Positions 22,752 through 34,974 of a stretch of 64,000 nt of DNA are shown here, in pieces. The position numbers and the translations under genes are program-made. Source of the DNA: Sialis fuliginosa (Eukaryota; Arthropoda; Insecta; Megaloptera; Sialidae); NCBI GenBank assembly GCA_961205875.1, contig OY540810.1, positions 3,906,001-3,970,000 of the forward strand, read 5' to 3'. Every line of letters begins with the position of its first letter. The first letter of the stretch is position 1. Below the pieces are notes generated by a model. It saw nothing but the letters and a program-made list of their open reading frames with translations, was not told where the DNA came from and did not search any database.

Positions 22752-22836
22752 CACCTTAACCACAATAAAACAATGTCACTCAATACGTGTTTCGACTTCA
22801 CAAGAATTCCTCATCAGGAGCCTAACAGTTCCAGAC
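22752..22836 (-). ncRNA. hammerhead-ribozyme-like motif, copy 1
   Basis: On the minus strand the core reads CTGATGA (22811-22817), then a GGAATTC...GAAGTC arm, then GAAA (22790-22793), then the short self-complementary ACACGT, then ATT-GAG. This order matches a type I hammerhead as in Penelope-like retroelements. Stem II is imperfect here and stem I pairs only over CTC/GAG next to the core. The sequence is about 85 percent identical to 34826-34912. Whether it can cleave is unknown. Confidence 0.4.
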
Positions 22837-22883
22837 TTACTTAAGTAAACTGTTTATGAACTTTTTAAAGACAAAATTGGTTA

Positions 22884-23096
22884 TATACAGGGTGTATCGC
22901 AGTGGTGTAGTAAAAAAAATTTTCGAGGGGGGGTAGATACATCTGAGTAAATTTTTTTGAAGGTATTTTCACAAAACATACGTTTTTTTAGAACACTGAA
23001 TAATTCGGGGGGAAGGGGAGGGGGGGTTGTCCCATAAAAAATGCAATGAGTTCGACTTCTTGAAAGTAACAGTTGATAAATGGAACAGCCTGTATA
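22884..23096. mobile_element. small CAGGGTG-type MITE remnant
   Basis: TATACAGGGTGTATC at 22884 and CAGCCTGTATATTTG at 23086 form imperfect inverted ends with TA-rich flanks. A hAT-like CAGTGGTGTAGTA begins immediately inside (22901), followed by G-runs (22925-22932 and 23011-23027), so a second element is nested. Confidence 0.45.
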
Positions 23097-23295
23097 TTTG
23101 ATTTTATATTACAACGATTGTCAGCATTTTTTATTGTAAAATTGAGAAACGTTTTTATTTTATTTTTTATGTTTTATTAAGTTATAAATTTCAATATTAT
23201 GTTTGAGATTGTAGAATATTGACTTGTTTTTATATGTTCTTTTCTTATCTATAAAATATTTATGAAGTAAAAACAAAAATACAATATATGTATAT

Positions 23296-24045
23296 GTTAC
23301 CGGCAATGTATGTAATTCAGGCATTCTATAGAATTCCTAGGAATTCTATACAATGCCTGACGATTTCAGGCAAAGTATGAAATATTTGTTTAATAGAAAT
23401 TTATTATATACTTTGCCTAGGCATTCTATAGAATCCCTAGGAATTCTATAGAATGCCAAAATAATATTAGGAAATGTATGAAATAAAAGACAAAATGATA
23501 TTAATAAAGCAGATAGGTATTATTTAATTAATTTTAAAAAGTCCAAATTCATATTATGTAAGATTTAGGTCTTTCATTGTTAAAATAACAAAATCACATA
23601 AATAATAGTATAACATTTGATATTTATTATAATAAATAAAATAAAATATTAGTTTAGACGCATATTAAGTATGATATAAAATTATTAAAATAAAAAATAA
23701 AAATCTTAGATATTATTTAAACATTCAATAACATATTAGTCCAGACGTCTATTAAGTAAGATTTAAGGCCCTTACTGTTAAAATAACAAATTCACAGAAA
23801 CAATATTGGAACCTTAAATATTATATAATCAATTCAGTCAAATATTTGTCCGGGTACGTATTAAGTGAGATCACCCTATTTATGTTTATATTTCATACAT
23901 TGCCGGCTATCAATTAGGTATTCTATAGAATGCCTAGGAAATGTATATAATTAAATTCATTTCATACATTACCTGGTGATTTTAGGCATTCTATAGAATA
24001 CCTAGGAATTCTATAGAATGCCGTATTTCATACATTACCGGTAAC
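23296..24045. mobile_element. 750-bp element with CCTAGG-centred palindromes near both ends
   Basis: Inverted ends GTTACCGGCAATGTATG (23296-23312) and CATACATTACCGGTAAC (24029-24045). Just inside each end are large palindromes built from GGCATTCTATAGAATNCC halves joined at CCTAGG: 23318-23359, 23421-23457 on the left; 23915-23936 and 23983-24022 on the right. TTCATACATTRCC recurs at 23894 and 23960. The middle is AT-rich with no frame. This looks like a nonautonomous DNA transposon whose palindromes would be transposase binding sites; I do not recognise the superfamily with confidence. Confidence 0.65.
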
Positions 24046-25100
24046 ATATATATAAAATTACTGAATTTACAGTAGGTTAAAAATGATATATTCCTTTCTA
24101 ATTTTTACATACATATAAGTAATAACAATTTATATATCACTTATTTAAAATAATTGCTTTAACTCGACAAGTAAATATACTTTTTGTCCTACAAAAGCTC
24201 AGATTATGAATTTTATCGGGTTAGTAAAAAAATTCTAATAAAATATTTTATAATCAGTTGTTACTATTTTCCAGTCAAACAACAAACTTTTTGCATTAAA
24301 GCATTGTTACCATTGTTCACAAAAATTGCCCCATCGAGTCATTGATGTATCATTCGGATTTAAAAAAAATAATTTATAGTTTAAAATCATAAAATTAATT
24401 ATTAGAAATGTTTAATATTGCCTTTAAAAGTATTTAAGTAGTAATTTATTACTAAATTCAATTGCAATTTAAAGCATATTTGCATATTTTAAATTTTCAA
24501 CCGACGCCTATAGGATAATAATATATTCACTGAAAATGACGGAAAAGACATTTGGTAAAAGATGGCCACCATCAAGTTTTGGTAACAGTTTCGTATTGCA
24601 TACTAGGTTAGTTGTTATGTGCCGATAATATATCTTTTATAATATAAGAATAAGAATAAGATATGTACAATCAAATTTACACAGCTACTCATTAGTTTAA
24701 AATAATGGTAAAAATCACATATTCAACTATGCACTAAAAACTACGTTTGCAGACAACAAATGTGTTTGGTCTTTGCATAAATAAAGCATTTGTACTCTGT
24801 ACGTATACTTTTTAAAGCAGATATCAATTTTTTTAAAGCGGACTTCAGATACAGTGAATCTTTAAGTCTATTTCTTGTCATGCTAAATCAATGTTTCTAA
24901 CAAATCTTAATGCTTACATCGACTATCATTACAGAGACAGACAACAATAGGAAACATATTGTTCTGATTGATGTTTTTCAAACAACTGTATATTTAAAAG
25001 CTGGCTGACCAGAAGTGGTGAAATCAGTATTTATTAACATTTTCGATACCATTTTTTTAATAAGCATGAAAACTCGATGCCTCCCCATTTAAATATTATC
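24046..25100. other. gene-free AT-rich DNA
   Basis: No gene recognised. At about 24889 CAATGTTTCTAACAAATC resembles a hAT left end and might pair with the right end at 25914, but no target duplication supports it. Confidence 0.3.
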
Positions 25101-25104
25101 AAAA

Positions 25105-25512
25105 TACAAAAGTTTCCTATGCCCGGTCAGACGGCGCTCACAAAGTGTCAATTCATATTGTCTCAGCTTTTCCATAGTGACAATTTCTTTTTACCTAAAA
25201 TTAAATAGTTATTCTTTATTGTACCTTGTGTTTCGATTTTCTTCACCGACAATTGCAGTGTTTTTCACATTTCAAATGACCTAATCTCAATATTGTGTGA
25301 TCCCCAAAAAATCTTTTTTTTTACAGAAAACGCGAAAATGGGAAAAGCACAGCAAATTTCGAAAGAAAAACGAGCTCAAATAGTCATTTTTAATTAATTG
25401 GACCATTCACAGCAAAAAATTACGAAATAGACGAATTGAATAAACCGGTCAAAAATATTAGTTAAAAGTCAAAAATCGACATTTTTCAGGTAGTCTTAAA
25501 CTTTTGCAGGGT
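25105..25512 (+). pseudogene. Tc1-like transposon deletion remnant
   Basis: At 25338 an ATG opens MGKAQQISKEKRAQIVIFN, typical of the start of Tc1-family transposases, followed at once by stops. The ends (ACAAAAGTTTCC at about 25108 and AAACTTTTGCAGGGTA at about 25499) resemble the short inverted ends of Tc1-like elements. Most of the gene is missing; only the first part of the DNA-binding domain remains. Confidence 0.55.
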
Positions 25513-25914
25513 AGTTTATTTACATTTAAATGCATTCAAACTTACAAAAAAATTAATGATCGTTGAGCTTGCATTGAACTTTTTAATGTCCGGTGCTGTG
25601 TACGATAATGCACAACGGAGATCATTTACAACGTCCAATCTGGTTTGTTTTTATATTCACAATCAGTAGAGCAGAAATTTAGAATTACTAAGGTACATTG
25701 TTGGGAAGAGAGTGAGAACACGCAAAGCCTGTTGTGTTATTTTTGGGTAAACTGGGATAAATTTAACCTAAAGTTTCAAAAGAATTTCTTTGGAATTCAT
25801 CTTTGGCAACTGTTTCAAATTTTTTTTCCTGGGTATCTTCTGGCAAATTTTTGATCTTCAGTGAGAAAAAACAAGTTTTCAAAGTAGACATGTCGCAACG
25901 GTTGAGAAACACTG
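25513..25914. mobile_element. hAT-like right-end fragment
   Basis: GGTTGAGAAACACTG ends at 25914; reversed, CAGTGTTTCTCAACC is a common hAT terminus. The open frames at 25645-25854 and 25803-26024 have no recognisable transposase motif. The left boundary is uncertain. Confidence 0.4.
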
Positions 25915-26284
25915 AGTTAGATTATTATCAAGATAAGATTATAATTAATAAAATAGCGTGTTTACATTGGTTAATGACTTTAAACGTTGGTTATTTTTGT
26001 TTAAAACGCATCTTTGCACTTTAGTTGTTATTTAACAGTTTATGTAAATATGCGACTCTTCCAACTATGTTATAACTAATTTATAATTAACTGTAGCATC
26101 CAGACATCTACGGGATTTGAACCCATAAGTTTTAGTTGCAATTCATTGACAAACTTGTGACAAACTTAGAGACCTGAAGACGAGTCTGAGAGATGTTAAA
26201 CCCACTGTTTGTTTTTACTCACACGGTTTCTCTTTATCTTGTTTCAATTGTTGTCTTTTTATGACTAAATATTTTAATTTTGGT

Positions 26285-26960
26285 TGTAATTTTTGTAGAA
26301 ACGTTGTTTATTGCTTCCTCGCAATATCGAAAATACAAGAAGCTATGTGATCGTTTCAGATTGAGACAAAAAAAATGTTCTCCGATTTCAAAATTTTAAA
26401 TTGATTTATCCGTTTCACGTCAACGCAAACACTTTTCGTTCCGTGTCTGTCTCCTGAATCCTTGTCACACGCATAACTCATGAACCACTGAACCGATATT
26501 GTTAAAATTTGGTCGGATGGTTGGGTCTGGTTTAAGGACGGTCCCATTTTAAAATCATCAAAATCGTGTGTAAGGGGAGGGGTGACATCTCAAAATATTT
26601 ATTTTTTTCAAGATATCTCAAGAACGACACATGTTACGAGAAAATTTTATAGAATATTTTTTGTAGAGCATTAAATTTCCTATAATATGGGTCTACAACG
26701 TTTGTTGTAAAATATGTATTCCCAAAGATTTATTTCAATTTATTTTAAAAATTCGTATTTTGTTTCTCTAAATTGATATTTGCTTGGACATATTAAATGT
26801 TATTTTGACGTTTTTAATGTCATTTTGGCCTTTTAAATGTTATTTTGACGTCTTAAATCTCATTTTGACGTTTGCATAAATATATTATAAATTGGAATTG
26901 TCAAAAAATTCAAAATATACGAAAAAATAATCAGGTGCGTTTTGAGTAAAATTTCGAACT
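26285..26960 (+). mobile_element. pogo-like repeat, copy B, longest copy
   Basis: Shares GGTCGGATGGTTGGGTCTGG and following sequence with 5319, 46451 and the minus strand of the window end. Its start (about 26310-26400) matches 55620-55720, so two pieces seen separately elsewhere are joined here. It carries about four tandem copies of an AAATGTYATTTTGACGTTT unit at 26797-26875. It lacks the zinc-finger part present at 5771-5933. Confidence 0.6.
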
Positions 26961-27102
26961 AATATTTAGTAAAAAATAAATCACTGAAGATTTTTCTACG
27001 TATCTCTTATAAATTTTGAATGACATGAAGTATGAATAATATTTTTTCGTACCTATTATATATGTTAATTTTAAAAATTTCTCCACGTCTAGTCGCTGTA
27101 CT

Positions 27103-27574
27103 TGATAGGGCTGTGATAGATAAATTTAAACTGAACGAATATTCAAATTATCGATTAGAAGGATTATATATAGAATTTATATAAAAACAACTTTACGTAA
27201 ATGCGTTGGTTTTTACAATGTATAGGAAATAGTTAGGCATTAAAAATTTAAACAATAATAAGAGTATTATAAACAATGAATATAAAAGGCGCTCTTCCCC
27301 TCGATGCTTCGCAACCAATCCCCGGTATTAAAGTTTTAATGCTTACTTGAGAGATAAATGTTATTATTTATAGTATAGTAATATGTCGATTTGTACTTAA
27401 TTGGTAAAGTATTTTCCGATAGTAAAACATCAACTTAAAATAAATACTAAATTAATTACTTAACACAGACTAACATCATTTTTAACTTAAAGACCTGAAT
27501 AGGTGACTCCGAAGGTTTTTGGCGTGCTGAAACCGAATCCAAATTGTTCCGTCATGTCAGGGTTTCGAGATATA
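27103..27574. other. AT-rich spacer
   Basis: No gene or sharply bounded repeat seen. Confidence 0.3.
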
Positions 27575-28096
27575 CAGGATGATTTACAATTAGTGTAAAA
27601 AAAATTAACATATAGATAGAGTTGGCTATAACTCTATGAGTATTAGGAGGTATATTTATTATTTATAGTAACTTTTTATCTTATTTTTAATCATAGAACA
27701 AGAATATAAACTTATTTTGTGTGGTTTGAATCATCCGTATTAAGTAAAATTCTGCAGTATTTTCTTTCGATTTTTTTCGAAAACGGTTGATATTATGACA
27801 AATGAATAATTTATTTTTGAGTATTTTGTATCATATAATCTTCTACAAGAACCCAACTCAGGAAAAAATTGAACAACAAAAAAATACTTGATAAAAATCG
27901 GCGGGCCCACTGGCCCAATACACCCCTGGTCTAAATTATTATTATTTAATATTGGAAATCGAACACTGATTTTGTGTAAAAGACTGTAGCTTCCTCACGA
28001 AGAAATTCCGGACATAGGTTCACATAAGGTTTTTAGCTTAAAATTACATCCTCGATCTACTGTTAATTTTTTTTACACTAGTTGTAAATCATCCTG
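27575..28096. mobile_element. TA-flanked MITE with about 35-bp inverted ends
   Basis: CAGGATGATTTACAATTAGT at the left and ACTAGTTGTAAATCATCCTG at the right are near-perfect inverted copies, with TA on each side. Homology extends through a TGTAAAAAAAATTAACA-like stretch. No coding capacity. Tc1/mariner-type by its TA target. Confidence 0.75.
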
Positions 28097-28099
28097 TAT

Positions 28100-30180
28100 A
28101 TTGAACTAGAATTGATAAAAACGACGATTTGTAATTTATTGATTTCTTTCATGACATTTTTACCAAATAATATTATTTATATTGTTCAATAAAAATCAGA
28201 TAATTCCTTTTAAAAAATATTTATACAATTTTGTATTAAAAACATCAGTAATACGATTGATCTTTGATGTAAAAAGTAGTAATAGCCTACTACACAACAT
28301 TCAAATGCGATTAGCGAGTCGTTCCGATTTCCGCATGGTGGCAGCACTGTGAAGCGTTCGAATTTTTACCGACAGTTTTGTGAAAGAAATTGCCTTATTT
28401 ATTTTATTTCGTTGAATAAATTTTTTTTATTTGTTGATTAATCAAACCCAGATAATTCCTACTTTATCCATTCAAAATTAGATATTTTCGTATTTATTAT
28501 GTTCCAATCAAAAACAGATATTTTCATTTTGGTATATTATATTAATATAAGTTCGAAAGCGTTAAATACTCGTGAACAAAACAAATGGTACCGAAAGTAA
28601 GTCTTATTAATGATTTATTTACATTTGTCCGTCTGTCTGTTACAAAAAAAGTCACTATATTATAAAACAAATATAACATTATTGTAAAAAGGTATCGATG
28701 CCACTTTTTGGGTTCAAAATCCTTTCTGTTGAATCCTGCGATACCTCTCAATTACCAGTAAATGAAAAAATCCGTGGAAGGTTAAAGATGAATGGAACAA
28801 AGTATATGACACAAAATAATAATAATTATTAACAAACAAATTAAATACCCGGCTATTTTTTTGTTTCTGGAGAGTATTTCAATAATACAATACTAAATAT
28901 AACAATAAGGTATTAAAGTTAAAACATATACAGAATTAGTTGCATTAGTCTGAAGAGGCCATACATATTTTAGAATAGGATATGTTCTATTATGAGCAAA
29001 AACATGCACCTTTTAGTCATGGAAATCTTCTGTAGATCATTCACAAACATGCGAGATTTCCTATTCATCAAACATTATGAATACAAAATGAAAATATTGA
29101 TTAATATTTTACAAAAGAGACAAAACTATGAAAAAATAAACATTCTATTGCCATGTTATTGTACAGGGTGGTCTGGTTTGGGATACAGATATTTTAAAAG
29201 CTGATTCCTTGGCTCATTGTGAGTAAAAAAATTGTACGGGAAGGTGGGGTCTATCTTCAACACCCTCTGAGCTACAGGATGTTTAAAAACTTCCTTCAGA
29301 GTAGTACTTACAAACAAAGATTATCTTATAACTTCCAAATTAACGTAACTAACAATTTTTTTTTCTCAAAGTACATATCAAATATCTGAATTACGATGTT
29401 TTAAAGTTTTGAAATCGAGCGAAATAGAACGAAGCTTATTACTGAACTGATTCAAATAACTCGAATCACTAAAAAGATTTAATTTCTCCATTTCTACGGT
29501 CTTGGCATTTTTTAAACTATGTATATAATATTATATTATGTACAAAATGTACGTATACTTACTGCATCTCTTTTTCTGGAGATAAGTCACATGTTCTTTA
29601 TTATATTATTTACACTAATGTCATATTTAAATTATTCATATCTATGTATATGCAACCCGAAAGCTTTAATTAAAATATCTGCAATATAGCAATATTAATT
29701 AAAATTAATATGACTTTTTCGTACATAATAGTATGAACAAATGCGTTCACGTATAACGGAGTATAAACATGTTTGTAATTTGTGAATTTTCAAAAGGATT
29801 ACGAACAATTTTGTAGTAGACGCCACTGAATTATTGTAGCGTATTTACGTTTCCCAATCGATTGATGCCAGCTTGTTTTTCTTTATTAGTGAATCGCAAT
29901 TCTCTATGTAATGTATTATTCTCGTATTCAGTTTTTTAAATTGAGTCAAATATCAAACAATGAAATGAAAACATTACAAATAATATGATATATTATTTCT
30001 ATACCATGTATATTGTACAATATGTATTTTACATTTTATATCGAATAAAAACTACATTTATAATTTATTTGTTGTATTTTATATGTTCAAAACAACTGTT
30101 ACGAAATTTTTATTTCCAAAAGTAAGCTGCTTATAGAAAATCTTCAAACAAAAAGAACTCATATTATTATGATACATATT
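28100..30180. other. gene-free AT-rich DNA
   Basis: No gene recognised. TACAGGGTGGTCTGG at 29162 and CTACAGGATGTTTAAAAAC at 29273 look like MITE ends of the CAGGGTG type. Confidence 0.35.
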
Positions 30181-30186
30181 TTTTAA

Positions 30187-30580
30187 CTTCCCAACTGGAA
30201 GTTATTGTAATCGGTCCGAAAATCAAAATCAGAAATTTTAACATATTTGTATGTTTCAAGGTCACTATAGTGTATTTACACTATTTTCAGAAAGATGTAT
30301 GTGTGTGTGTGTATGTAAAAAAGCTATTGACTTCGTTGGAGTGCCAAGCGTCTTGACGTAAATATGATCTGAAAGAAAGGGGTGTAAAATTTTTTTCAAC
30401 GAGATATTCACGCGTAAGTAAAAAAGTAATTTTTGCCATGTTAATCAAACGGGAGAAAGACTCGGTTTGCGCCGTCCACAGATTGATCTATGAGTCTGAA
30501 ATTTTGGGATAATGAACTTTTGATCCAAAGCTAAAACATAGGCCTGCGGGATCGAAAAAATAAAAATAAAAAAACACCCT
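30187..30580. repeat. dispersed repeat beginning AACTTCCCAACTGGAAGTT
   Basis: Starts with a small palindrome and contains a (TG)n run at 30299-30315. This resembles a repeat common in insect genomes, but no second copy is visible in the window, so the call is tentative. Confidence 0.35.
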
Positions 30581-30598
30581 ATATGTATATTTTATATG

Positions 30599-30915
30599 TG
30601 ACATTGCCCGGGTAATGTTCAGTTCGCAGAAACGGTTAATTAACGAACTTGAGCCGTTTTAAATTATGTATATAGAATTTTTTGGATTTATTATAATAAA
30701 TATATTTTAAAACGTATAGCAAGTAATTTTATTTGATAGTTAATATCAGTAGTATACAGTAGGTATTGCCCACGATGATTTAGCATTGTCGACAATGCTG
30801 ACTTAAAACCGGATCGAGTTCGTTAATTAACCATTTCTGCGAACTTTGCCCAGCAGCGATGTGTAATACTGACATTGCCCGGGGAGTGTTGACTTTGCAC
30901 ACCCTGCGGACTTTG
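30599..30915. repeat. complex repeat with GACATTGCCCGGG units and inverted arms
   Basis: TGACATTGCCCGGG occurs at 30599 and again at 30870. Between them, TCGCAGAAACGGTTAATTAA (30624) and its near complement TTAATTAACCATTTCTGCGA (30823) form inverted arms about 45 bp long. TTTGCCC/TTTGCAC phrases follow at the right. A tight, unusual architecture in otherwise plain AT-rich DNA. Confidence 0.6.
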
Positions 30916-31519
30916 CCCCTAACATATATACATATAAAAATAAGAAAAATCAAAGGTAGCCGTGATGTTGTTGATGATGTAATAAAACCAAATATTTTTA
31001 GTTATTAATTTGGTCAGGCACGTATTAAAAAAAATACAATTTATATTTTTTAGTGAAAATAAAAATGAAAAGGATTTAATTACTACTAATCTATCTAATA
31101 ATATAGTATTTAGTGATAACTAAATGTCCTTAAGTACCTCTATCTATAACCTGTGCTACTGATCAATTGAGGATCCCGCTCGTATTTAACCAATGCACGG
31201 TCGTTAGAAATGGGAAATTGAAGCGAACGTAATATCTGGCTTGAAACGTATCCACAGATATTTTCATTAATTTACATTTCGAATTCGAATGAATGAAAGT
31301 GTTAAAGTGGTAATCAAATAATAATCATTTCACACGGATTTATGAGAAACATTTTGCGCGTTGTTGATGAATTTATGTTATTGGTTTATATTAGTCGTAA
31401 TATAAAACAAAGTATTGTATTTGAGGTTTTTATTATTGTAATAAATATAAAAATAATTTGTAACTTGGCTACTGGTGAAGATTAATATTATAATATTAGG
31501 TATTTACATACATATAAAA

Positions 31520-31941
31520 CAGTGGCGTAGATAGCTTTTTGCAATGTGGGGGGGATATGACTTAGTATTTTTGGTTCAGGGACCCTTAATACGTGTAATT
31601 CCGTTAAAATCTCGAGTTCGATTTTTTTCATGATTACTATACTTTAGTATACAGTACATTTCATGTATGTATATTAAAAAATATACAAAAAACGTTAAAA
31701 AAAATTAATTTGCCTTTTTAAAACTGACTAAAAAGCTGAAAATAAAATTCTATTAGACTCTTTTAGTAATAACTATTGCATTTAAAAAAAAAAGTTGATT
31801 TTGTTCATACTAGAAGAGTTTTAAAAAAATGTCTCTGAGTTAAAATATATAATATATAATATATAATATAAGTTATTTTTTTCGTAGACTCGTGGGAGGG
31901 GGGGATTGATCCCCTTGACCCCCCCCCTATTTACGCCACTG
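31520..31941. mobile_element. hAT MITE with perfect 8-bp duplication
   Basis: CAGTGGCGTAGATAG at the left and TATTTACGCCACTG at the right, flanked by ATATAAAA on both sides (31512-31519 and 31942-31949). 422 bp, no transposase. G-run near the left end, C-run near the right end, and an internal (ATATA)n stretch at about 31845-31872. Confidence 0.85.
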
Positions 31942-32305
31942 ATATAAAATGTGATAAACCATTTCATAATAGGATTTCACACTAGACAAAAATCTGGTGG
32001 GTCTCATCTTATCTCAGTTTTTGGAACTGAAGTTTTGTTTCGGTCTTGAATTTTACAGCATTGATCTCGTCTCCTACTTGCAATCAAGACCGACACTAGA
32101 TCGAGATCGAAATCGAGAAAAATATCGTGTGAATTTGTTTACAACAAATATGTTTTCTATTTATTATAATGTTTGTCCTGGTAAAGAGTAAAATTTTGAT
32201 AATAAACAATTTTAATTTAGTTCTACACGATGTTAATACAAGAAATCCAATGTTTGCAATCTTCAAAATGATAAAATTCATTTTTTTCAAATATGACGAC
32301 TCTTT

Positions 32306-32520
32306 TTAAGGTTCCGAAGAAACCCTACTAATCTCACATTGTCGTCCGTCTGTCCTTTTCACTCAAAGCTAAATAGCTCGTAAACTATATAAGTTAGAAA
32401 GTTGAAATTTTTACTGAACATGTAAAATGATGCCCTCTAGTAAAAGATGTATACTTTTTTTAGGGGGGGGGGGGGGGGCACTAAGGAGCTAAAACTAGGT
32501 TTTTATACCAAGTCATGTGG
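32306..32520 (+). repeat. GGTTCCGAAGAAACCC repeat
   Basis: Begins like 3270 and is followed by a run (CCGTCTGTCCTTTTCACTC) typical of this insect repeat, ending near a 17-G homopolymer (32464-32478). Not complete enough to place in a superfamily. Confidence 0.5.
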
Positions 32521-32526
32521 CACGTT

Positions 32527-32832
32527 AAAATGATAAGTACTACGACACAAAATATATAAAAGAAAGAATCGTCAAATTTGAAACAATGTAAAGCAGTTGC
32601 TATGATAAAATAATATTTAATAAATAAATTATACTAATAATTAGTTTAAATGTCCACCATTTTGACACCTATTGGCCGATTGTCATTAAAACACGCTTTA
32701 AAACAGTTAAATGTATATAGATTAATATTCAAAAATGGTAGTAATCAAATATAAACACATATTTCTAATTCAGTACATTTAATTAAAAATTTGTCATTAC
32801 TGGGGTCCTTGCCAAGACTGGTGCCGCTACCT
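32527..32832 (+). mobile_element. AGGTACTGGCACCAGT MITE, copy 2, left-truncated
   Basis: Matches the 3' part of the family from ATGATAAGTACTACGACAC to GACTGGTGCCGCTACCT, followed by TA. The first 250 bp of the family are absent. Confidence 0.7.
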
Positions 32833-33429
32833 TAATGGATATTGCAAAAAAAAATTACTCTACTTTATTCTATTGAGTTTTGGTGTGTAAAAAACTTGTA
32901 AACTTACAAATGTCAGGTTGTGTAGTAAAAATGGTAAAAAATTTCAAGAAATCAATTTATATTTTGTTGTATATAACTTTTATATATCAACTTTTTAAGA
33001 GTATTTTAAGCTGCTCGATGTTAACATTTGAAAAATTTACGAAATTTAAGATGATAGAGTGTAACTGCGTGCAGGTAAAATTCATGACATGCTTCATTTC
33101 TTTATTCCTACTCCTTATAACGCATAAATTCATCTTCCTGATCAAAGAAAAAAATATAAGTAAGGCAGGCATTCAAATTCAATGTTTGACTAATTTATTT
33201 TAAATATATGCATTATTTAAATTTATTCCTCTTCAAGGTACAACCATTTAGATAAATAAAAATAAATATATATCTATATCGAACAAACATCAAATTTGCT
33301 GACTTCAACTTTGCCAAGAAAATAAAATATTTTATTTTTATTATTTGCTATTGCAAAAATAACTTTTTTGCATAATATTTATGTTCACTCTAATTGTCAA
33401 AGTCTTCAACAAACTCAAAAAGAACTGTC

Positions 33430-33503
33430 ATATAAGTTTGGTATCTCATTTGAAAGTGCTTGCCGGCTAGCAAATTTGCTTGGTCCTTTATAATACCAGA
33501 CAT
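33430..33503. repeat. right-arm fragment of the TCCGG MITE family
   Basis: CTCATTTGAAAGTGCTTGCC through TTTATAATACCAGACAT matches the right end of the element at 16126-16411. A left arm was not recognised. Confidence 0.55.
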
Positions 33504-33837
33504 AAAACTATTTAAATCACCAATTATTAAATTAAATTTAAAATACGTATATAGTTTTCACAAACATCATTTTTCGATTAAATGAAGTATAACACATTTT
33601 TTTGTTTAATAAACTATTATTAAGTAAATAACAAAAAAATGTATTTTGTAAGAGTACACGTTTTTCATGTTTGTCCCCCTAAAGATCCGACATAAAAAGT
33701 AAGCGTGCTTGAAAATTCGATAACACAAAATATCACCATCTTGTTATTCTAAGCACCAGCGATATCAATTTGTTATGATCTTATCTTACACTGTTAAAGT
33801 GTCCATGAAAGGTATGAAAAACTTCACATTGAAAATA

Positions 33838-33870
33838 CAGTAAAACCTCGGAAATTAGGTTTTCGAGGCA
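33838..33870. mobile_element. pogo-like terminal repeat
   Basis: TACAGTAAAACCTCGGAAAT resembles the end of pogo/Tigger-type elements and starts with a TA. The other end was not found. Confidence 0.35.
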
Positions 33871-34825
33871 ACAAAGACATCAGTTTTAAATTTGATGTAT
33901 TTTCAAATTATTTATTTAGATAACATAGAAGTTTTAAGAATATTTTTTAAATAAAAAAAAATTAAAATATTTTCAGAATACAATAATTATACTTGTATAG
34001 AGTATTTAAGTTTATATCTAAGATCAATTTCCTATATAGGGTGTTTTTTTAAACACTTTCCAGTGGATTATTTCCTAAATAATGGAATACCGCCTCCTAA
34101 AAAATCATCACAGTAAATTGATTCACCTTCTAGACCGTGCAACTTTCATCTAAAATATTTTTGATATTACTTCACCATAAAAAGTTATGAGGGGTGGTCA
34201 CGTTATATCGAAAACAATATTGTCTTGGGCTTTTCTGTGTAAGGTATATTAATTTCGTGCATCTACTATCATTTTCTATTAAGATATAAAAAACATTGAC
34301 TTCATTTCAATGTCTTTAAATAATCATTTTACAACGAAATCTACAAAAAAACAATAGCTTTGAAATCGTCTTCATCACCTTTTAAGATGAGGTTAACATT
34401 TAGAAGTTTACGATATAGGTATACAAAATCTTTGTATTTTGTATTGTAACGTAACAAATCTGTAGTCTATTACACTTCCATTATAAGTTAGTTTTAATGA
34501 TATATTAAAATTTATAGAAAATACATTTTGTTTTCAGCGGTAGCAGTTAATAATACCAAGACATATTAAATAGTATTTCTTTGTCAGTTATTCTAAAGTA
34601 GATAAAAATTTAAATTGTTTATACGAAGTTGAAAACTGTACGAGAAAGTTTTAAATTAGTTGAAGTAGTACCTACTTGCAAAACTGTTCATGATAGTGTT
34701 TTTAAATTTATACAAAAACTCTACCCGTGTTATTTTGTAGTTATTATAAATAAAAAAGATTAATCATATACTTCATAACTACTGGAAAAACGGAGAAACT
34801 GTGGTTTCTTAGTCACTTAAACTAA

Positions 34826-34912
34826 AAATGTACACCTTAACCACAATAAACAATGTCACTCGACACGTGTTTCGACTTCATATGAAGTCCTCATCAAGAG
34901 CCTAACAGTTCC
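34826..34912 (-). ncRNA. hammerhead-ribozyme-like motif, copy 2
   Basis: On the minus strand: TTGATGA (core, first C changed to T), a bulged G, a perfect 6-bp hairpin GACTTC-ATAT-GAAGTC (34874-34889), GAAA, the self-complementary ACACGTGT, then GTC-GAGTG, which supplies a GUC cleavage triplet. It is the same unit and orientation as 22752-22836. The changed first C would be expected to weaken or abolish cleavage. Confidence 0.4.
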
Positions 34913-34974
34913 TTTTTTGATTTTTAATGGTGTTTAGTGAAACTTGTCAAACTTTTCATGAAACTTCAAGGAAA

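Noticed and set aside
24888..25914. A single hAT element from 24888 to 25914
   Set aside because: The ends look alike (CAATGTTTCTAACAAATC and GGTTGAGAAACACTG), but no 8-bp duplication is present and a Tc1 remnant lies between, so only the right end is listed.
26085..26150. tRNA-like T-arm on the minus strand (ATGGG-TTCAAAT-CCCGT)
   Set aside because: A 5-bp stem with a 7-base loop fits a T-arm, but I could not find a matching 7-bp acceptor stem or anticodon arm at the right spacing. Probably chance; a tRNA covariance search would settle it.
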